Shown: positions 7,144 through 15,081, numbered from the stretch's first letter. The stretch: DNA of 22,867 bases from Candidatus Aenigmatarchaeota archaeon (GCA_017610225.1 JAFCCM010000038.1:1-22867); one strand, 5' to 3'. The notes: generated from the letters alone by a model not told the origin. Numbers and translations: made by a program.

Positions 7144-7790
7144 AAATACTTGTAACAGGAGATGTTCACGCACAAGTTGCTGATTTGAATCATCTCTTAA
7201 ACCGAAAAGATGCAGATTTAGTTTTATGTTGTGGAGACTTTGGGTATTGGCCAAACTTTGATTATGATTTAACAAACATCAAACTTCAAAAAGCAAAAAA
7301 ACTATTATGGTGTGACGGTAATCATGAAAACCATTGGGAGTTAGCGAAAAGAGAAAGTGATGAAATCGTGCCAGGTATTATTTATATGCCAAGAGGGTCA
7401 ACATATACGTTGCCCGATGGAAGAACTATTATGTTTATGGGTGGAGCTGATTCGATTGATAAAGGGAGAAGGACTCTCGGAACGGATTGGTTTCCAGAAG
7501 AAGTTATAACACAAAAGGATTTAGTGGGGTTACCAGAAGTCAAAATTGATATTTTCATCACACACACTTGTCCGGCTGAATTAGTTCCTCAGCTTAAACT
7601 ATTATATCCCGACAAAGGCATGGAACCTTCAAATCATGCTTTAAGTACTCTTTGGGAAATGTATAAACCCGAGTTGTGGTTCTTTGGTCATTGGCATCAG
7701 TATGGAGAATATGATATGAACGGAACTAAGTTCTATGCATTATCTGCTCCAGCTCTGGGTGGTAGGTGGTGGATGTGGTTACCCGATTAA
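7140..7790 (+). CDS. Calcineurin-like metallophosphoesterase (216 aa)
   Basis: All motifs of the two-metal phosphoesterase fold are present: GDVH (Asp8, His10), GDFGYW (Asp33), GNHEN (Asn61, His62), THTCP (His142) and GHWHQYG (His184, His186). The length is normal for small single-domain members. The substrate cannot be inferred; family members cleave phosphomonoesters, phosphodiesters, nucleotides or RNA ends. The start overlaps the HNH stop by ATGA. It is the last gene of the first rightward block, with an 82-nt gap before the SPFH gene. In context with NADAR, a nucleotide or ADP-ribose-phosphate clean-up role is possible but unproven. Confidence 0.88.
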   Translation: MKILVTGDVHAQVADLNHLLNRKDADLVLCCGDFGYWPNFDYDLTNIKLQKAKKLLWCDGNHENHWELAKRESDEIVPGIIYMPRGSTYTLPDGRTIMFMGGADSIDKGRRTLGTDWFPEEVITQKDLVGLPEVKIDIFITHTCPAELVPQLKLLYPDKGMEPSNHALSTLWEMYKPELWFFGHWHQYGEYDMNGTKFYALSAPALGGRWWMWLPD

Positions 7791-7794
7791 TTCG

Positions 7795-7804
7795 AAAGGA
7801 GGTG
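7795..7804 (+). other. Orphan consensus Shine-Dalgarno (AAAGGAGGTG)
   Basis: This is a near-perfect complement of the 16S anti-SD, but no ATG, GTG or TTG opens a gene of useful length within 15 nt. The nearest ATG downstream encodes only six residues. It may be the trace of a deleted gene, or part of the leader of the SPFH mRNA. Confidence 0.5.
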
Positions 7805-7872
7805 TAAAATAAAAGCGTAGTAGTAGTGTAAATGGGAAGTAAAAACAAATAACTTAATAAAGGAGTATCATT

Positions 7873-9657
7873 ATGTTTCTTCTGTTTCTTATTGTTGTAT
7901 TTAGCGTATTGGCGATTGTTTCTCCGAGATGGTTTCCGGATGAGACGAACCATAACGGCGAAGTATATAAAAATCTTAGTATGATCCGTTTGGGTGTCCG
8001 TGTTGGCAGCATCGCTATGGTAATCGTTGCTTTTCTTATGACAAGTTGTCTGGTCATTGATTCTGACAAGGTCGGTCATCTGAAACGTATTTACATGGGA
8101 AAACAAATGCCGCAGGGTCGTATCATTGCGAATATAAATGAAAAAGGTCCTCAAGCAAGAATCCTGGCCCCAGGTTTTCATCTGATGCCATTTATTCGTG
8201 TCACGCATGACATTGAAGAACTTGACTTGCTGAAAATTGATCAGGGCAAATATGGTTTCTTGGTTGCCAGAGATGGCCGCCAGATGCCCGAAGGCCAGTT
8301 TATTGCTCCAGCTTTCGCTGATGCATCTAACATGATTAATGCCATGAAATTCATGGGATATGAAAAGTCAAATGATATTACTGGCGTCAAAGGTCCTCAG
8401 CTGACTATATTGGCTCCCGGTAACTACAGAATCAATCGTTACCTGTTTGAAATATTTGAAGGGAAATCTACTGCTGTTCCCGCAGGGCATGTTGCTGTAA
8501 TTAAATCTAATGTTGGTGAAGATTATGTTGGTGATCCAATTTTGCCATCCGGTATCAAATTTACAGATCTTTCCGTCCCCATCGTACCCAAAGGTTATCG
8601 TGGTGTGTGGGCTGACGTGAAAACTCCTGGTGAATATTACATAAATGAAAAAGCGTATGAGGTTACCCTTGTTGACACTCGTGTTCAGACATGGAAATAC
8701 CTTGGCGGCTATACCAGGAAGTGGATTGAACTTACAATCGGCGACGATGGTAAAATTATTCAGATTCCTCATGAAGAACCAGTTGCGGTTCCCGAAGATG
8801 CAGCTGACTCTTCAACAATTCTGCGTGTTCAGGGATGGGATGTATTTCAGGATTCCAGAGTTCAGGTTCAGGTTACTCCTGCAAACGCACCCTTTGTTGT
8901 CGCCTCAGTTGGTGGTCTTCTGGAAGTTGAAAACAAAATCATAACTCCTAACTATAGATCTATTCTTCGTAATGTGGTTTCCGAACCTGTTCAGGAGATA
9001 GTTCCCGTATTAGATAAAAAGGGAAATCCTGTAATTGGCAAAGATGGAAAGGTCAAAACAATAACTATAACTCGCCCACGTGAAGTTCTCGACCTCCTTT
9101 ATCATAGGGAAGAGTTAGAGAAAGCAGTCGCCAAAAGACTTGTTCCTGCCGGCGCCCAAGCTGGTTTGAATGTTCAGTGGGTACGATTTGGTGATCCTTA
9201 TGTTCCGCCTTCACTTCTGATCCCCGGAAAAAGAAGTCAGTTAGCTGAGTCTTTGATGGCTACATACAACCAGGAAAAGACTGCCCAGACCGAGCGTGTT
9301 GAGACAGAGAAAGAACGCGCTCGTGCCAATGAACAGGAACGTCTGATGCAATCCCAGATTGGTATTAAGGTTGCAGATAATAATGCCAGTGCAAGAACCA
9401 AAGAAGGTCTTGGTGAAGAAAAATATATGAAATCAATCGCCAAAGGTCAGCTTGCTCAGGCAAATGTTCTGGGTAGAGATAAGGCATTCGAACTTGCATA
9501 TATCAAAGAAGTTCTGGCGGCAGCTTCCGCAAATCCCAAAATTGTCAAATTTCCTACTACCTTTGTAATGGGTGGGTCTGATGGTGGTGGATTAACCGGG
9601 GCCGCAGCAATTCTTGGTGCAAGCAATATATCAATGGGACTAAAAACCCAGAAGTAG
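7873..9657 (+). CDS. SPFH / band-7 (flotillin-like) membrane protein (594 aa)
   Basis: Two N-terminal hydrophobic segments (about 1-18 and 44-62) anchor the protein. Three imperfect repeats follow, each with an A/P-x-G-H/Y-x-(A/G)-V-type strand and an APG-x-Y/F-x-(I/L)N-type end (about 66-180, 180-215, 225-265). The SPFH core is around 265-455, with VQGWDVFQDSRVQVQVTP and KAVAKRLVPAGAQAGLNVQW. A charged, alanine- and glutamate-rich coiled coil runs from about 465 to 560, then the typical C-terminal strand PKIVKFPTTFVMGG and a glycine-rich tail. SPFH proteins form ring- or cage-like membrane scaffolds. The AAAGGAG site fits the chosen start. A hairpin after the stop and the vWA gene 66 nt later suggest coordinated expression. 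Its codon use seems less AT-rich than the small genes around it. Confidence 0.83.
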   Translation: MFLLFLIVVFSVLAIVSPRWFPDETNHNGEVYKNLSMIRLGVRVGSIAMVIVAFLMTSCLVIDSDKVGHLKRIYMGKQMPQGRIIANINEKGPQARILAPGFHLMPFIRVTHDIEELDLLKIDQGKYGFLVARDGRQMPEGQFIAPAFADASNMINAMKFMGYEKSNDITGVKGPQLTILAPGNYRINRYLFEIFEGKSTAVPAGHVAVIKSNVGEDYVGDPILPSGIKFTDLSVPIVPKGYRGVWADVKTPGEYYINEKAYEVTLVDTRVQTWKYLGGYTRKWIELTIGDDGKIIQIPHEEPVAVPEDAADSSTILRVQGWDVFQDSRVQVQVTPANAPFVVASVGGLLEVENKIITPNYRSILRNVVSEPVQEIVPVLDKKGNPVIGKDGKVKTITITRPREVLDLLYHREELEKAVAKRLVPAGAQAGLNVQWVRFGDPYVPPSLLIPGKRSQLAESLMATYNQEKTAQTERVETEKERARANEQERLMQSQIGIKVADNNASARTKEGLGEEKYMKSIAKGQLAQANVLGRDKAFELAYIKEVLAAASANPKIVKFPTTFVMGGSDGGGLTGAAAILGASNISMGLKTQK

Positions 9658-9676
9658 ACCGTATGTTATATTAACA

Positions 9677-9704
9677 TTGTGGGGGGAAATTATTCCCCTC
9701 ACAA
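9677..9704 (+). terminator. G-rich/C-rich hairpin between SPFH and vWA genes
   Basis: A 12-bp stem TTGTGGGGGGAA / TTCCCCTCACAA (one G-T pair) closes an ATTA loop. The following T-run (9717-9723) is separated from the stem by the ribosome binding site, so it may act as an attenuator or mRNA-stabilising stem rather than a simple terminator. Similar G5/C5 stems occur at 15033-15062 and 20833-20849. Confidence 0.55.
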
Positions 9705-9723
9705 ACAAAGGAGAAAATTTTTT

Positions 9724-10767
9724 ATGGCAAAACTGTTACAAACACATGTAGGATTTTGTATTGATGAAAGTGGTTCTATTGCAGGAATCGTGAAGCCACT
9801 GGTTGCTGCATATAATAAAAATGTGGATGGGATTCGTGACTCTGTGTTGGCTGAAGGTCAAGAAGCAACAATGACTGCTTTGGCATTTGGCCACCGTACC
9901 TTGAAACATCGTATACTGTATGTCGGGCATCAAGTGCAAACAGTCGAAGAATTGAAAGAGTCAGATATCAAACCATCTGGAATGACTCCATTATTCGACT
10001 CTGTATATCGGGTAATTGAAAAGCTAGAAGAGCTGGACGATGGGAAAGAAGATACAACATTCATCGTCAGCGTGATTACTGATGGCAATGAAAACAGTTC
10101 GGAAGTGCCTGGTGTTATATTAACGCTTAAAAAGATGAATGAAAAGATAGCAACAGATCGTTGGACTTTTGTATTCCTGGTACCCAATAGATCAGTAAAA
10201 TACTTTGCAGCACACTATGGAATCCCCGAAGGAAATATTCAGGGATGGGATGAAACTTCAGCTGCTGGAACTGAACAGGCATTTGTCACAAATACACAGG
10301 CATTTTCCGGTTATTTTACTAGCAAGACCAGAGGTATGAAATCAACCAAGTCTTTTTATTCTGACCTTTCAGATACCACAGTCAGGAGTGTCAGAAGCGA
10401 ACTATCTGAAATTACAAAACAGGTTGTATTTATCAGTTCTCCACATGATTGTCAGATTCGTGAAGCAATTATCAATGATGGAAAGACTTACATCAAGGGC
10501 AGTGCATTTTATCAATTGGTCAAAACTGAGAAGAAGGTACAACCTTATAAGATGGTTGCCCTTAGAGTCAAAACTTCCGGAAAAGTTTTTTGTGGAACCA
10601 AAGCTCGTGAACTTCTTGGTATTGCAGGAGTGCAGCATACAGTTCGATTAGTTCCTGGAGATCATGCGAAGTTTGATGTATTCATTCAATCAACAAGTGT
10701 CAACAGAAAAATTCCAGCTGGTACCGAAGTTATGTATTGGCCAAAGGTTGGCACCCAGCAAAAGTAA
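9724..10767 (+). CDS. vWA domain protein 1 (347 aa)
   Basis: The N-terminal ~200 residues form a von Willebrand factor A domain with a complete MIDAS metal site: D14-E-S16-G-S18, Thr88 in SGMTPLFDS, and Asp120 in ITDGNEN. The remaining ~140 residues are a separate beta-rich domain of unknown type (VFCGTKARELLG, FDVFIQSTSVNRKIPAG). The ATG at 9724 follows AAAGGAG at a good distance; an in-frame GTG at 9679 lies inside a hairpin and is rejected. vWA proteins with MIDAS sites mediate metal-dependent protein binding. A second vWA protein, a PP2C phosphatase and a kinase downstream make this resemble TerY of the TerY-P triad. No export signal is visible, so it is probably cytosolic. Confidence 0.85.
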   Translation: MAKLLQTHVGFCIDESGSIAGIVKPLVAAYNKNVDGIRDSVLAEGQEATMTALAFGHRTLKHRILYVGHQVQTVEELKESDIKPSGMTPLFDSVYRVIEKLEELDDGKEDTTFIVSVITDGNENSSEVPGVILTLKKMNEKIATDRWTFVFLVPNRSVKYFAAHYGIPEGNIQGWDETSAAGTEQAFVTNTQAFSGYFTSKTRGMKSTKSFYSDLSDTTVRSVRSELSEITKQVVFISSPHDCQIREAIINDGKTYIKGSAFYQLVKTEKKVQPYKMVALRVKTSGKVFCGTKARELLGIAGVQHTVRLVPGDHAKFDVFIQSTSVNRKIPAGTEVMYWPKVGTQQK

Positions 10768-10777
10768 CGGTGCTTCT

Positions 10778-11260
10778 ATGAACACAAATGAATGTGTTGG
10801 ATGTGGATATTGCTGTATGAAATCGCCCTGTGATGCGTCCCGGCGGTTATACGGGACAATAAAAGAATGTCCCCAACTTATATGGGATAAACAAAAAGAT
10901 CGCTATATATGCGGTCTTATGACCATTAGCGGCAATGTAGGCTTTTGGTACAGAGAAGAGTTAAGTGCAGGCGCTGGTTGTTGTAGTGGATTAAATTCAT
11001 GGAGACTCGATGTTAAAAAAAGAACTGGCATTGAACTCTCCACACATTTAAATCCACTCCCAAAACTGTTGCAAATGTTTATTAGATGTTTAGCAGCAGA
11101 ATTTATAAGCGGTGACACTATTGTATTAGCATTAGGGAGTCTTCATTCAATGCTTGAAAAAGACGGTTATTCGGAAGAAGAAATTCAAGTAATTAAAGTA
11201 AACATTGTAAATGTATATCAAGGCAATCGAGACTCGTTTACGAAAGGGTTTATGGGATGA
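10778..11260 (+). CDS. Cysteine-cluster protein, YkgJ-like CxxCxxCC family (160 aa)
   Basis: The N-terminus has C6-x2-C9-x2-C12-C13-x4-C18 (CVGCGYCC...C), with further cysteines at 31 and 45, the pattern of the zinc/iron-chelating CxxCxxCC (UPF0153/YkgJ) family. The C-terminal half is helical and has no known domain. The start at 10778 is chosen because the cysteine motif begins just after it and the upstream in-frame extension overlaps the vWA gene. Its ribosome binding site is weak, so translation may depend on coupling to the vWA gene 10 nt upstream. Its stop overlaps the RNase H start by ATGA. With the RNase H it appears more AT-rich than the flanking vWA and nicotinamidase genes, so the pair could be an inserted unit. 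Confidence 0.7.
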   Translation: MNTNECVGCGYCCMKSPCDASRRLYGTIKECPQLIWDKQKDRYICGLMTISGNVGFWYREELSAGAGCCSGLNSWRLDVKKRTGIELSTHLNPLPKLLQMFIRCLAAEFISGDTIVLALGSLHSMLEKDGYSEEEIQVIKVNIVNVYQGNRDSFTKGFMG

Positions 11261-11808
11261 ACGTTACAATTGATAAACTATCCAAAGATATCATTAATCG
11301 TATATTAAATGATATTAGTGCTTTGGAAGGAGCAGGATCCGTCAAATTTTCTTTAACGAAAGCAGAAAGATGGGAGGTTGCAAAGAACTGGAAAGATATT
11401 ATATCCGGTATACTTGTTGGTGCAATGTCCGAAGATCAATCATATACTGCAGCATTTGATGGAGGTGCAACCCCAAATCCTGGCGAAATGAAAATCGGTG
11501 GATGGATACGAGATGTAAATGGTAATCGTATTTACGCCTATACTGAGGAAATTGGGCATGGCACTAACAATGAAGCTGAATATAAATCATTGATTAAACT
11601 ATTAGAAGAGCTTGAGAAACGTGGCATTAAGAAAGTACATATTCAAGGGGATTCTGCGCTTGTCGTTAACCAAATTAACGGAAAATGGAAAGCCAAAGAT
11701 CCAAAAATGAAAGTACTAAAAGCTAAAGTCCTCTCTATATCGGGAGTGACATATAAACTTGAGCATGTTTTAAGAGAATTTAATTCAGAAGCAGATTCAT
11801 TAACATAG
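11257..11808 (+). CDS. Ribonuclease HI-like protein (183 aa)
   Basis: Residues 62-183 form an RNase H fold with the four catalytic acids in place: Asp68 (AAFDGGATPNPG), Glu106 (TNNEAEYKSL), Asp132 (IQGDSALVVNQ) and Asp180 (NSEAD). The first ~60 residues are a helical extension of unknown role. The NNEAEY and GDS motifs place it in the ARI-type/bacterial type 1 RNase H group, which degrades RNA in RNA-DNA hybrids, for example primers. The ATGA overlap with the preceding cysteine-cluster gene implies coupled translation. The protein ends soon after the last catalytic Asp, so the final helix is short. Confidence 0.87.
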   Translation: MNVTIDKLSKDIINRILNDISALEGAGSVKFSLTKAERWEVAKNWKDIISGILVGAMSEDQSYTAAFDGGATPNPGEMKIGGWIRDVNGNRIYAYTEEIGHGTNNEAEYKSLIKLLEELEKRGIKKVHIQGDSALVVNQINGKWKAKDPKMKVLKAKVLSISGVTYKLEHVLREFNSEADSLT

Positions 11809-11863
11809 TCATGGAACACTTTTAAGTTTATTGCATGACCATAACATCAAAGGAGTAGTAAGT

Positions 11864-12670
11864 ATGAAAATTGAATTATTGATTATTGATCCACAGAAAG
11901 ATTTTTGTGACCCAAGTGGGGCACTTTCTGTCCCTGGTGCAGATGATGATATGAAACGTCTGGCCGCAATGGTTATCAGACTGAAGAGAAAACTGAATGA
12001 TATCCATGTCACACTCGACAGTCATCACCTGGTTGATATTGCTCATCCGATCTTCTGGTTAAGGTCAGACGGAACTCATCCGATTCCATTTGAGGGCGGT
12101 TTTCCTACTATCATTAATTCCGAAGATATTTCAAACGGAATCTATAGAACAACCAATCCACAGCATCAAGCTCGGGCAACCGAATATGTGAACACACTGG
12201 AAGCAAATGGCCGTTATCCTTTATGTATCTGGCCGCCTCATTGCTTGATCGGAAGTATAGGTGCCGCAATTGTTCCGGAATTATTTGATGCTCTCCTTGA
12301 ATGGGAAGACGACTTTGCCATGGTTGATACTGTAACAAAGGGATCCAACTTCTGGACCGAACATTACAGTGCAGTTCAAGCAGATGTTCCTGATCCTGAA
12401 GATCCAGGTACCCAATTGAATTGGGGTCTTATTGAAGTCCTGCAAAAAGCAGATATAATTCTCCTTGCAGGGGAAGCACGTTCACATTGTCTGGCAAATA
12501 CAGTTGTTGATATTGCTGACAATTTCGGTGAAGCAAATATCGCAAAGATGGTTCTCCTTGAAGATGCAACATCAGATGTTGTAGGGTGCGAAGACATGGG
12601 CAAGGACTTTGTAAAAAATATGGTTGCCCGTGGTATGCAAGTATCATCAACCATTAACTATCTGAAATAA
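11864..12670 (+). CDS. Nicotinamidase / isochorismatase-like hydrolase (PncA-like, 268 aa)
   Basis: The catalytic triad of the cysteine hydrolase fold is complete: Asp9 in LLIIDPQKDF, Lys159 in VTKGS and Cys209 in ARSHCLANT. The metal-binding D52-S-H54...H61 matches the D-x-H...H set of nicotinamidases, and WPPHCLIGS matches the WPxHC segment of PncA. Nicotinamidases turn nicotinamide into nicotinate and ammonia for NAD salvage. At 268 aa it is longer than bacterial PncA (about 185-215), with extra sequence near 62-120 and 170-190. The start at 11864 follows AAAGGAG; an in-frame TTG 33 nt upstream lacks such a site. A different amidase substrate is possible. No other NAD-salvage gene is visible in the window. 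Confidence 0.82.
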   Translation: MKIELLIIDPQKDFCDPSGALSVPGADDDMKRLAAMVIRLKRKLNDIHVTLDSHHLVDIAHPIFWLRSDGTHPIPFEGGFPTIINSEDISNGIYRTTNPQHQARATEYVNTLEANGRYPLCIWPPHCLIGSIGAAIVPELFDALLEWEDDFAMVDTVTKGSNFWTEHYSAVQADVPDPEDPGTQLNWGLIEVLQKADIILLAGEARSHCLANTVVDIADNFGEANIAKMVLLEDATSDVVGCEDMGKDFVKNMVARGMQVSSTINYLK

Positions 12671-12713
12671 AAGGGATTTCAATAACACATTTAACAATTA
12701 AGGAGAAAACGAT

Positions 12714-13475
12714 ATGCCAAGATTAATGGCAACTTCAGAAGATCAGGTTATAAACATTCCGGGACCAGGAAATTTTCAATTTTCGGCAATTCGTATTGAA
12801 GAATTGGGTGCTACGGAATATACATTGGTAACAATCGTTGCTGATATTTCCGGTAGTGTTATTGGGTTTGCTGATGACCTGCTGAATTGTATCAAATCAA
12901 TTGTTGGTGCCTGCCAGAATTCCCCAAGGGCTGAAAATCTATTGATCCGACTATTGACATTCAATAGCGAAATATATGAGATTCATGGTTTCAAAAATCT
13001 GGGTGACATTGTTGTGGATGATTATGAAGAACTGAATCCTGATCATATGACCACTCTATTTGATGCAACATATGATGCTGTTGGCGCAACATTGGAATAT
13101 GCTAAACAACTGATCAATCAGGATTTTGATTGCAACGGCGCCGTTTATATCATTACGGATGGATGTGATAATCAGTCAATTATGACACCCACTGCCATCA
13201 AAGAAAAGATTGATGATGCTATAAAAGCAGAAACAGAAATAGAATCCCTCGTTACAATTCTTGTAGGACTTCATAATCCCAATGATAGATGGGCAGATGA
13301 AGTTAAGGAAGAACTTGAAAAATTTCATAAGGATGCAAATCTGACACAATTTCTGGACATCGGAGCTGCAACCCCACAAAAACTCGCCAAATTGGCCGGG
13401 TTTGTAAGTGAAAGTATTTCAAGCCAGTCCCAAGCTCTTAGAACCGGACTTCCATCCCAAAAGCTCAACTTTTAA
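12714..13475 (+). CDS. vWA domain protein 2 (253 aa)
   Basis: A single vWA domain fills most of the protein. Its MIDAS motif is complete: D44-I-S46-G-S48 (VADISGSV), Thr113 in HMTTLFDA and Asp149 in YIITDGCDN. The ~35 N-terminal residues and the serine/glutamine-rich end (SESISSQSQALRTGLPSQ) are outside the domain. It shares the TxLFD and ITDG signatures with vWA protein 1 but lacks that protein's C-terminal domain. TerY-type vWA proteins of similar size (about 210-250 aa) partner with PP2C phosphatases and kinases, both of which lie downstream. The ribosome binding site is AAGGAGAAA. No signal peptide is seen. Confidence 0.85.
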   Translation: MPRLMATSEDQVINIPGPGNFQFSAIRIEELGATEYTLVTIVADISGSVIGFADDLLNCIKSIVGACQNSPRAENLLIRLLTFNSEIYEIHGFKNLGDIVVDDYEELNPDHMTTLFDATYDAVGATLEYAKQLINQDFDCNGAVYIITDGCDNQSIMTPTAIKEKIDDAIKAETEIESLVTILVGLHNPNDRWADEVKEELEKFHKDANLTQFLDIGAATPQKLAKLAGFVSESISSQSQALRTGLPSQKLNF

Positions 13476-13507
13476 TATAAAATAATTTTAAAAAGGAAAT
13501 AAACGTT

Positions 13508-13903
13508 ATGACAAGTTTAACTTCTCCAATTGCTCAAAAGATCAACAAGATCCGTAAGAACAGAACAGGAAAAACTATTCTCAGTAAGAAACAAATTGGA
13601 TACATCGTTGCTGGTGTACTCGATAGTAAAGTAGCTATCGGATTCTGCCTGTGCCACAAAAATGATAAGTATGATGTTGTGCAGGGTAAACGTATACCAG
13701 GGTTTGGAAGACATCTTGCCACCGCACGTGCCTTAAAGTGGGGCGATAAAGAGGTGATTGAAGTTCCAGCCAGCATTATGCCTATTGCAAAGAAATTTGC
13801 GGAAAGGTGTGAACACTACTATAAAACAAGAGGCGTTCAACTGATAAGACAACAACCAATTCCGGAAGTTGACCCGGAACCATCAATATCGGCGGAGTTT
13901 TAA
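13508..13903 (+). CDS. Protein of unknown function (131 aa)
   Basis: Not recognised. A basic N-terminus (KINKIRKNRTGKTILSKKQ) precedes a beta-rich part (IGYIVAGVLDSKVAIGFCLCHKNDKYDVV) and the segment QGKRIPGFGRHLATARALKWG; the C-terminus is proline- and acid-rich. The basic character would suit nucleic-acid binding, but no known fold is evident. It is preceded by AAAAAGGAAAT and lies between the vWA gene and the 372-aa gene, whose ribosome binding site (GCGGAG) is inside its last codons, so the two are coupled. Confidence 0.75.
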   Translation: MTSLTSPIAQKINKIRKNRTGKTILSKKQIGYIVAGVLDSKVAIGFCLCHKNDKYDVVQGKRIPGFGRHLATARALKWGDKEVIEVPASIMPIAKKFAERCEHYYKTRGVQLIRQQPIPEVDPEPSISAEF

Positions 13904-13904
13904 T

Positions 13905-15023
13905 ATGACAGCACCAAAACATGTAGCAGGATCCCTAACAAGTATTCTGCAAAATCCTATTGTTCAGGCGATTCTTGACAGAAATGCAGATATGACTCCC
14001 ATAATTGAAACTGTTCAATCGTGGTGGGGGTATGATCTTATGAATCGTAAACCCAGCCCAGCATATGATGAAGATGGTATTTTTCAAGGAACTGATCTTG
14101 ATCTGGCATGCTTTCTTTATTCTCTGGCCGGTCGTGGTGCAGTCATCAATCTTCCAGACTATAAAGCTCATACAAAAACAAAGGTAAGAGAAGATCAGGT
14201 TCTCAAATCAAAACATAATCGTCATGGTGAACTTCTGAGTGTCGGCGGTAACCAACACTTCTGGTCATTCAATATCAGCATCAATGATTTGAATGTAGTC
14301 GGAGAAGATAGGATTGGAGATCCCCGGACATTCTCAATTACCAACAAAGCAGGCGACTGGTATGATGGATGGACTACTATTCAATTTGAACCGACCTTGA
14401 AAGAAAATCGTTTCATAACAGAGAATGAACTGTGGTCAGGTAATAAGATTGTATTCAGCCATTTCATTCATCCGAATCGTTGGACTTCTGTCTTTGGGCA
14501 ACATTATATCATTACTCGCCTTCTGATGGATCGTCTTACGGATCAGGCAGCTCATCTCAATGCAGAAGTGAAACGTCTTCTTGCCACCGGTATGGAATTT
14601 CCAAAGGGTGAGGGTCCAAGAGAATATGTTCCAACCTCTTATGGAAAATCAAGGCAAGAATCATTTACGGCATTTGAAATGAAAGTCTATATGCCTGAAA
14701 CACAATACAGCGGTGAGTATCCTTCAGTAAAAGCAACTGTTAAAAGTTTGGTTGAAGGGTTCAATCTCAAGAAGAAATACACTTATAGTATTCTTCCGAA
14801 ACTTCGTTTTATGACCCGAGCATCGGAATTTGCTCATGCAAATGCTCCGGATCGTATGCCTGCATGGATCAAAAATGTGAGCTGGGAGGCCGGATTCAAA
14901 ATTCCACCAAGAGGTCGTACACAATATGATCGCCTGAAATTGTTTCAGGATAAGGTCGGTGAACATTCGATCTCACTATTGAAAAGAACATATAGCAAGT
15001 CAGCTACTGTTTCAGATGAATAA
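13905..15023 (+). CDS. Large protein of unknown function (372 aa)
   Basis: Not recognised. It appears to be a soluble, mixed alpha/beta protein rich in aromatic residues (SWWGYDLM, GDWYDGWTT, HPNRWTSVFGQHY). The N-terminal third has a helix-rich part (ILQNPIVQAILDRNADMTPII); the middle has beta segments (NQHFWSFNISINDLNVVGEDRIG); the C-terminus is basic (RGRTQYDRLKLFQDKVG). No catalytic signature is obvious. The start at 13905 is preferred over an in-frame upstream start at 13869 because that would overlap the 131-aa gene, while GGAG lies at a proper distance here. Its place after SPFH, vWA and nicotinamidase genes with similar-looking codon use suggests a shared programme. A strong hairpin follows it. 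Confidence 0.8.
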   Translation: MTAPKHVAGSLTSILQNPIVQAILDRNADMTPIIETVQSWWGYDLMNRKPSPAYDEDGIFQGTDLDLACFLYSLAGRGAVINLPDYKAHTKTKVREDQVLKSKHNRHGELLSVGGNQHFWSFNISINDLNVVGEDRIGDPRTFSITNKAGDWYDGWTTIQFEPTLKENRFITENELWSGNKIVFSHFIHPNRWTSVFGQHYIITRLLMDRLTDQAAHLNAEVKRLLATGMEFPKGEGPREYVPTSYGKSRQESFTAFEMKVYMPETQYSGEYPSVKATVKSLVEGFNLKKKYTYSILPKLRFMTRASEFAHANAPDRMPAWIKNVSWEAGFKIPPRGRTQYDRLKLFQDKVGEHSISLLKRTYSKSATVSDE

Positions 15024-15032
15024 CTTCCCATA

Positions 15033-15062
15033 TGGGAGGGGGACCTGTTTTACCCCCTCCCA
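15033..15062 (+). terminator. GC-rich hairpin before the lipoprotein genes
   Basis: A perfect 10-bp stem TGGGAGGGGG / CCCCCTCCCA with a 10-nt loop starts 9 nt after the stop of the 372-aa gene. It is followed by AAATTTTAAGGAG, so a T-run is weak and the lipoprotein ribosome binding site comes right after. It may be a partial terminator or an mRNA stability stem separating two expression units. Confidence 0.6.
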
Positions 15063-15081
15063 AAATTTTAAGGAGAAATGT

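Noticed and set aside
7726..8208. Minus-strand open frames opposite the SPFH and phosphoesterase genes
   Set aside because: They lack ribosome binding sites and lie antisense to genes with clear family motifs.
9679..9723. Upstream GTG start for vWA protein 1
   Set aside because: It lies within the hairpin stem and before the AAAGGAG site; the ATG at 9724 fits the ribosome binding site and begins just before the conserved domain.
10664..10777. Longer N-terminus for the cysteine-cluster protein
   Set aside because: It would overlap the vWA gene by over 100 nt and adds sequence that is only a shifted reading of vWA codons.
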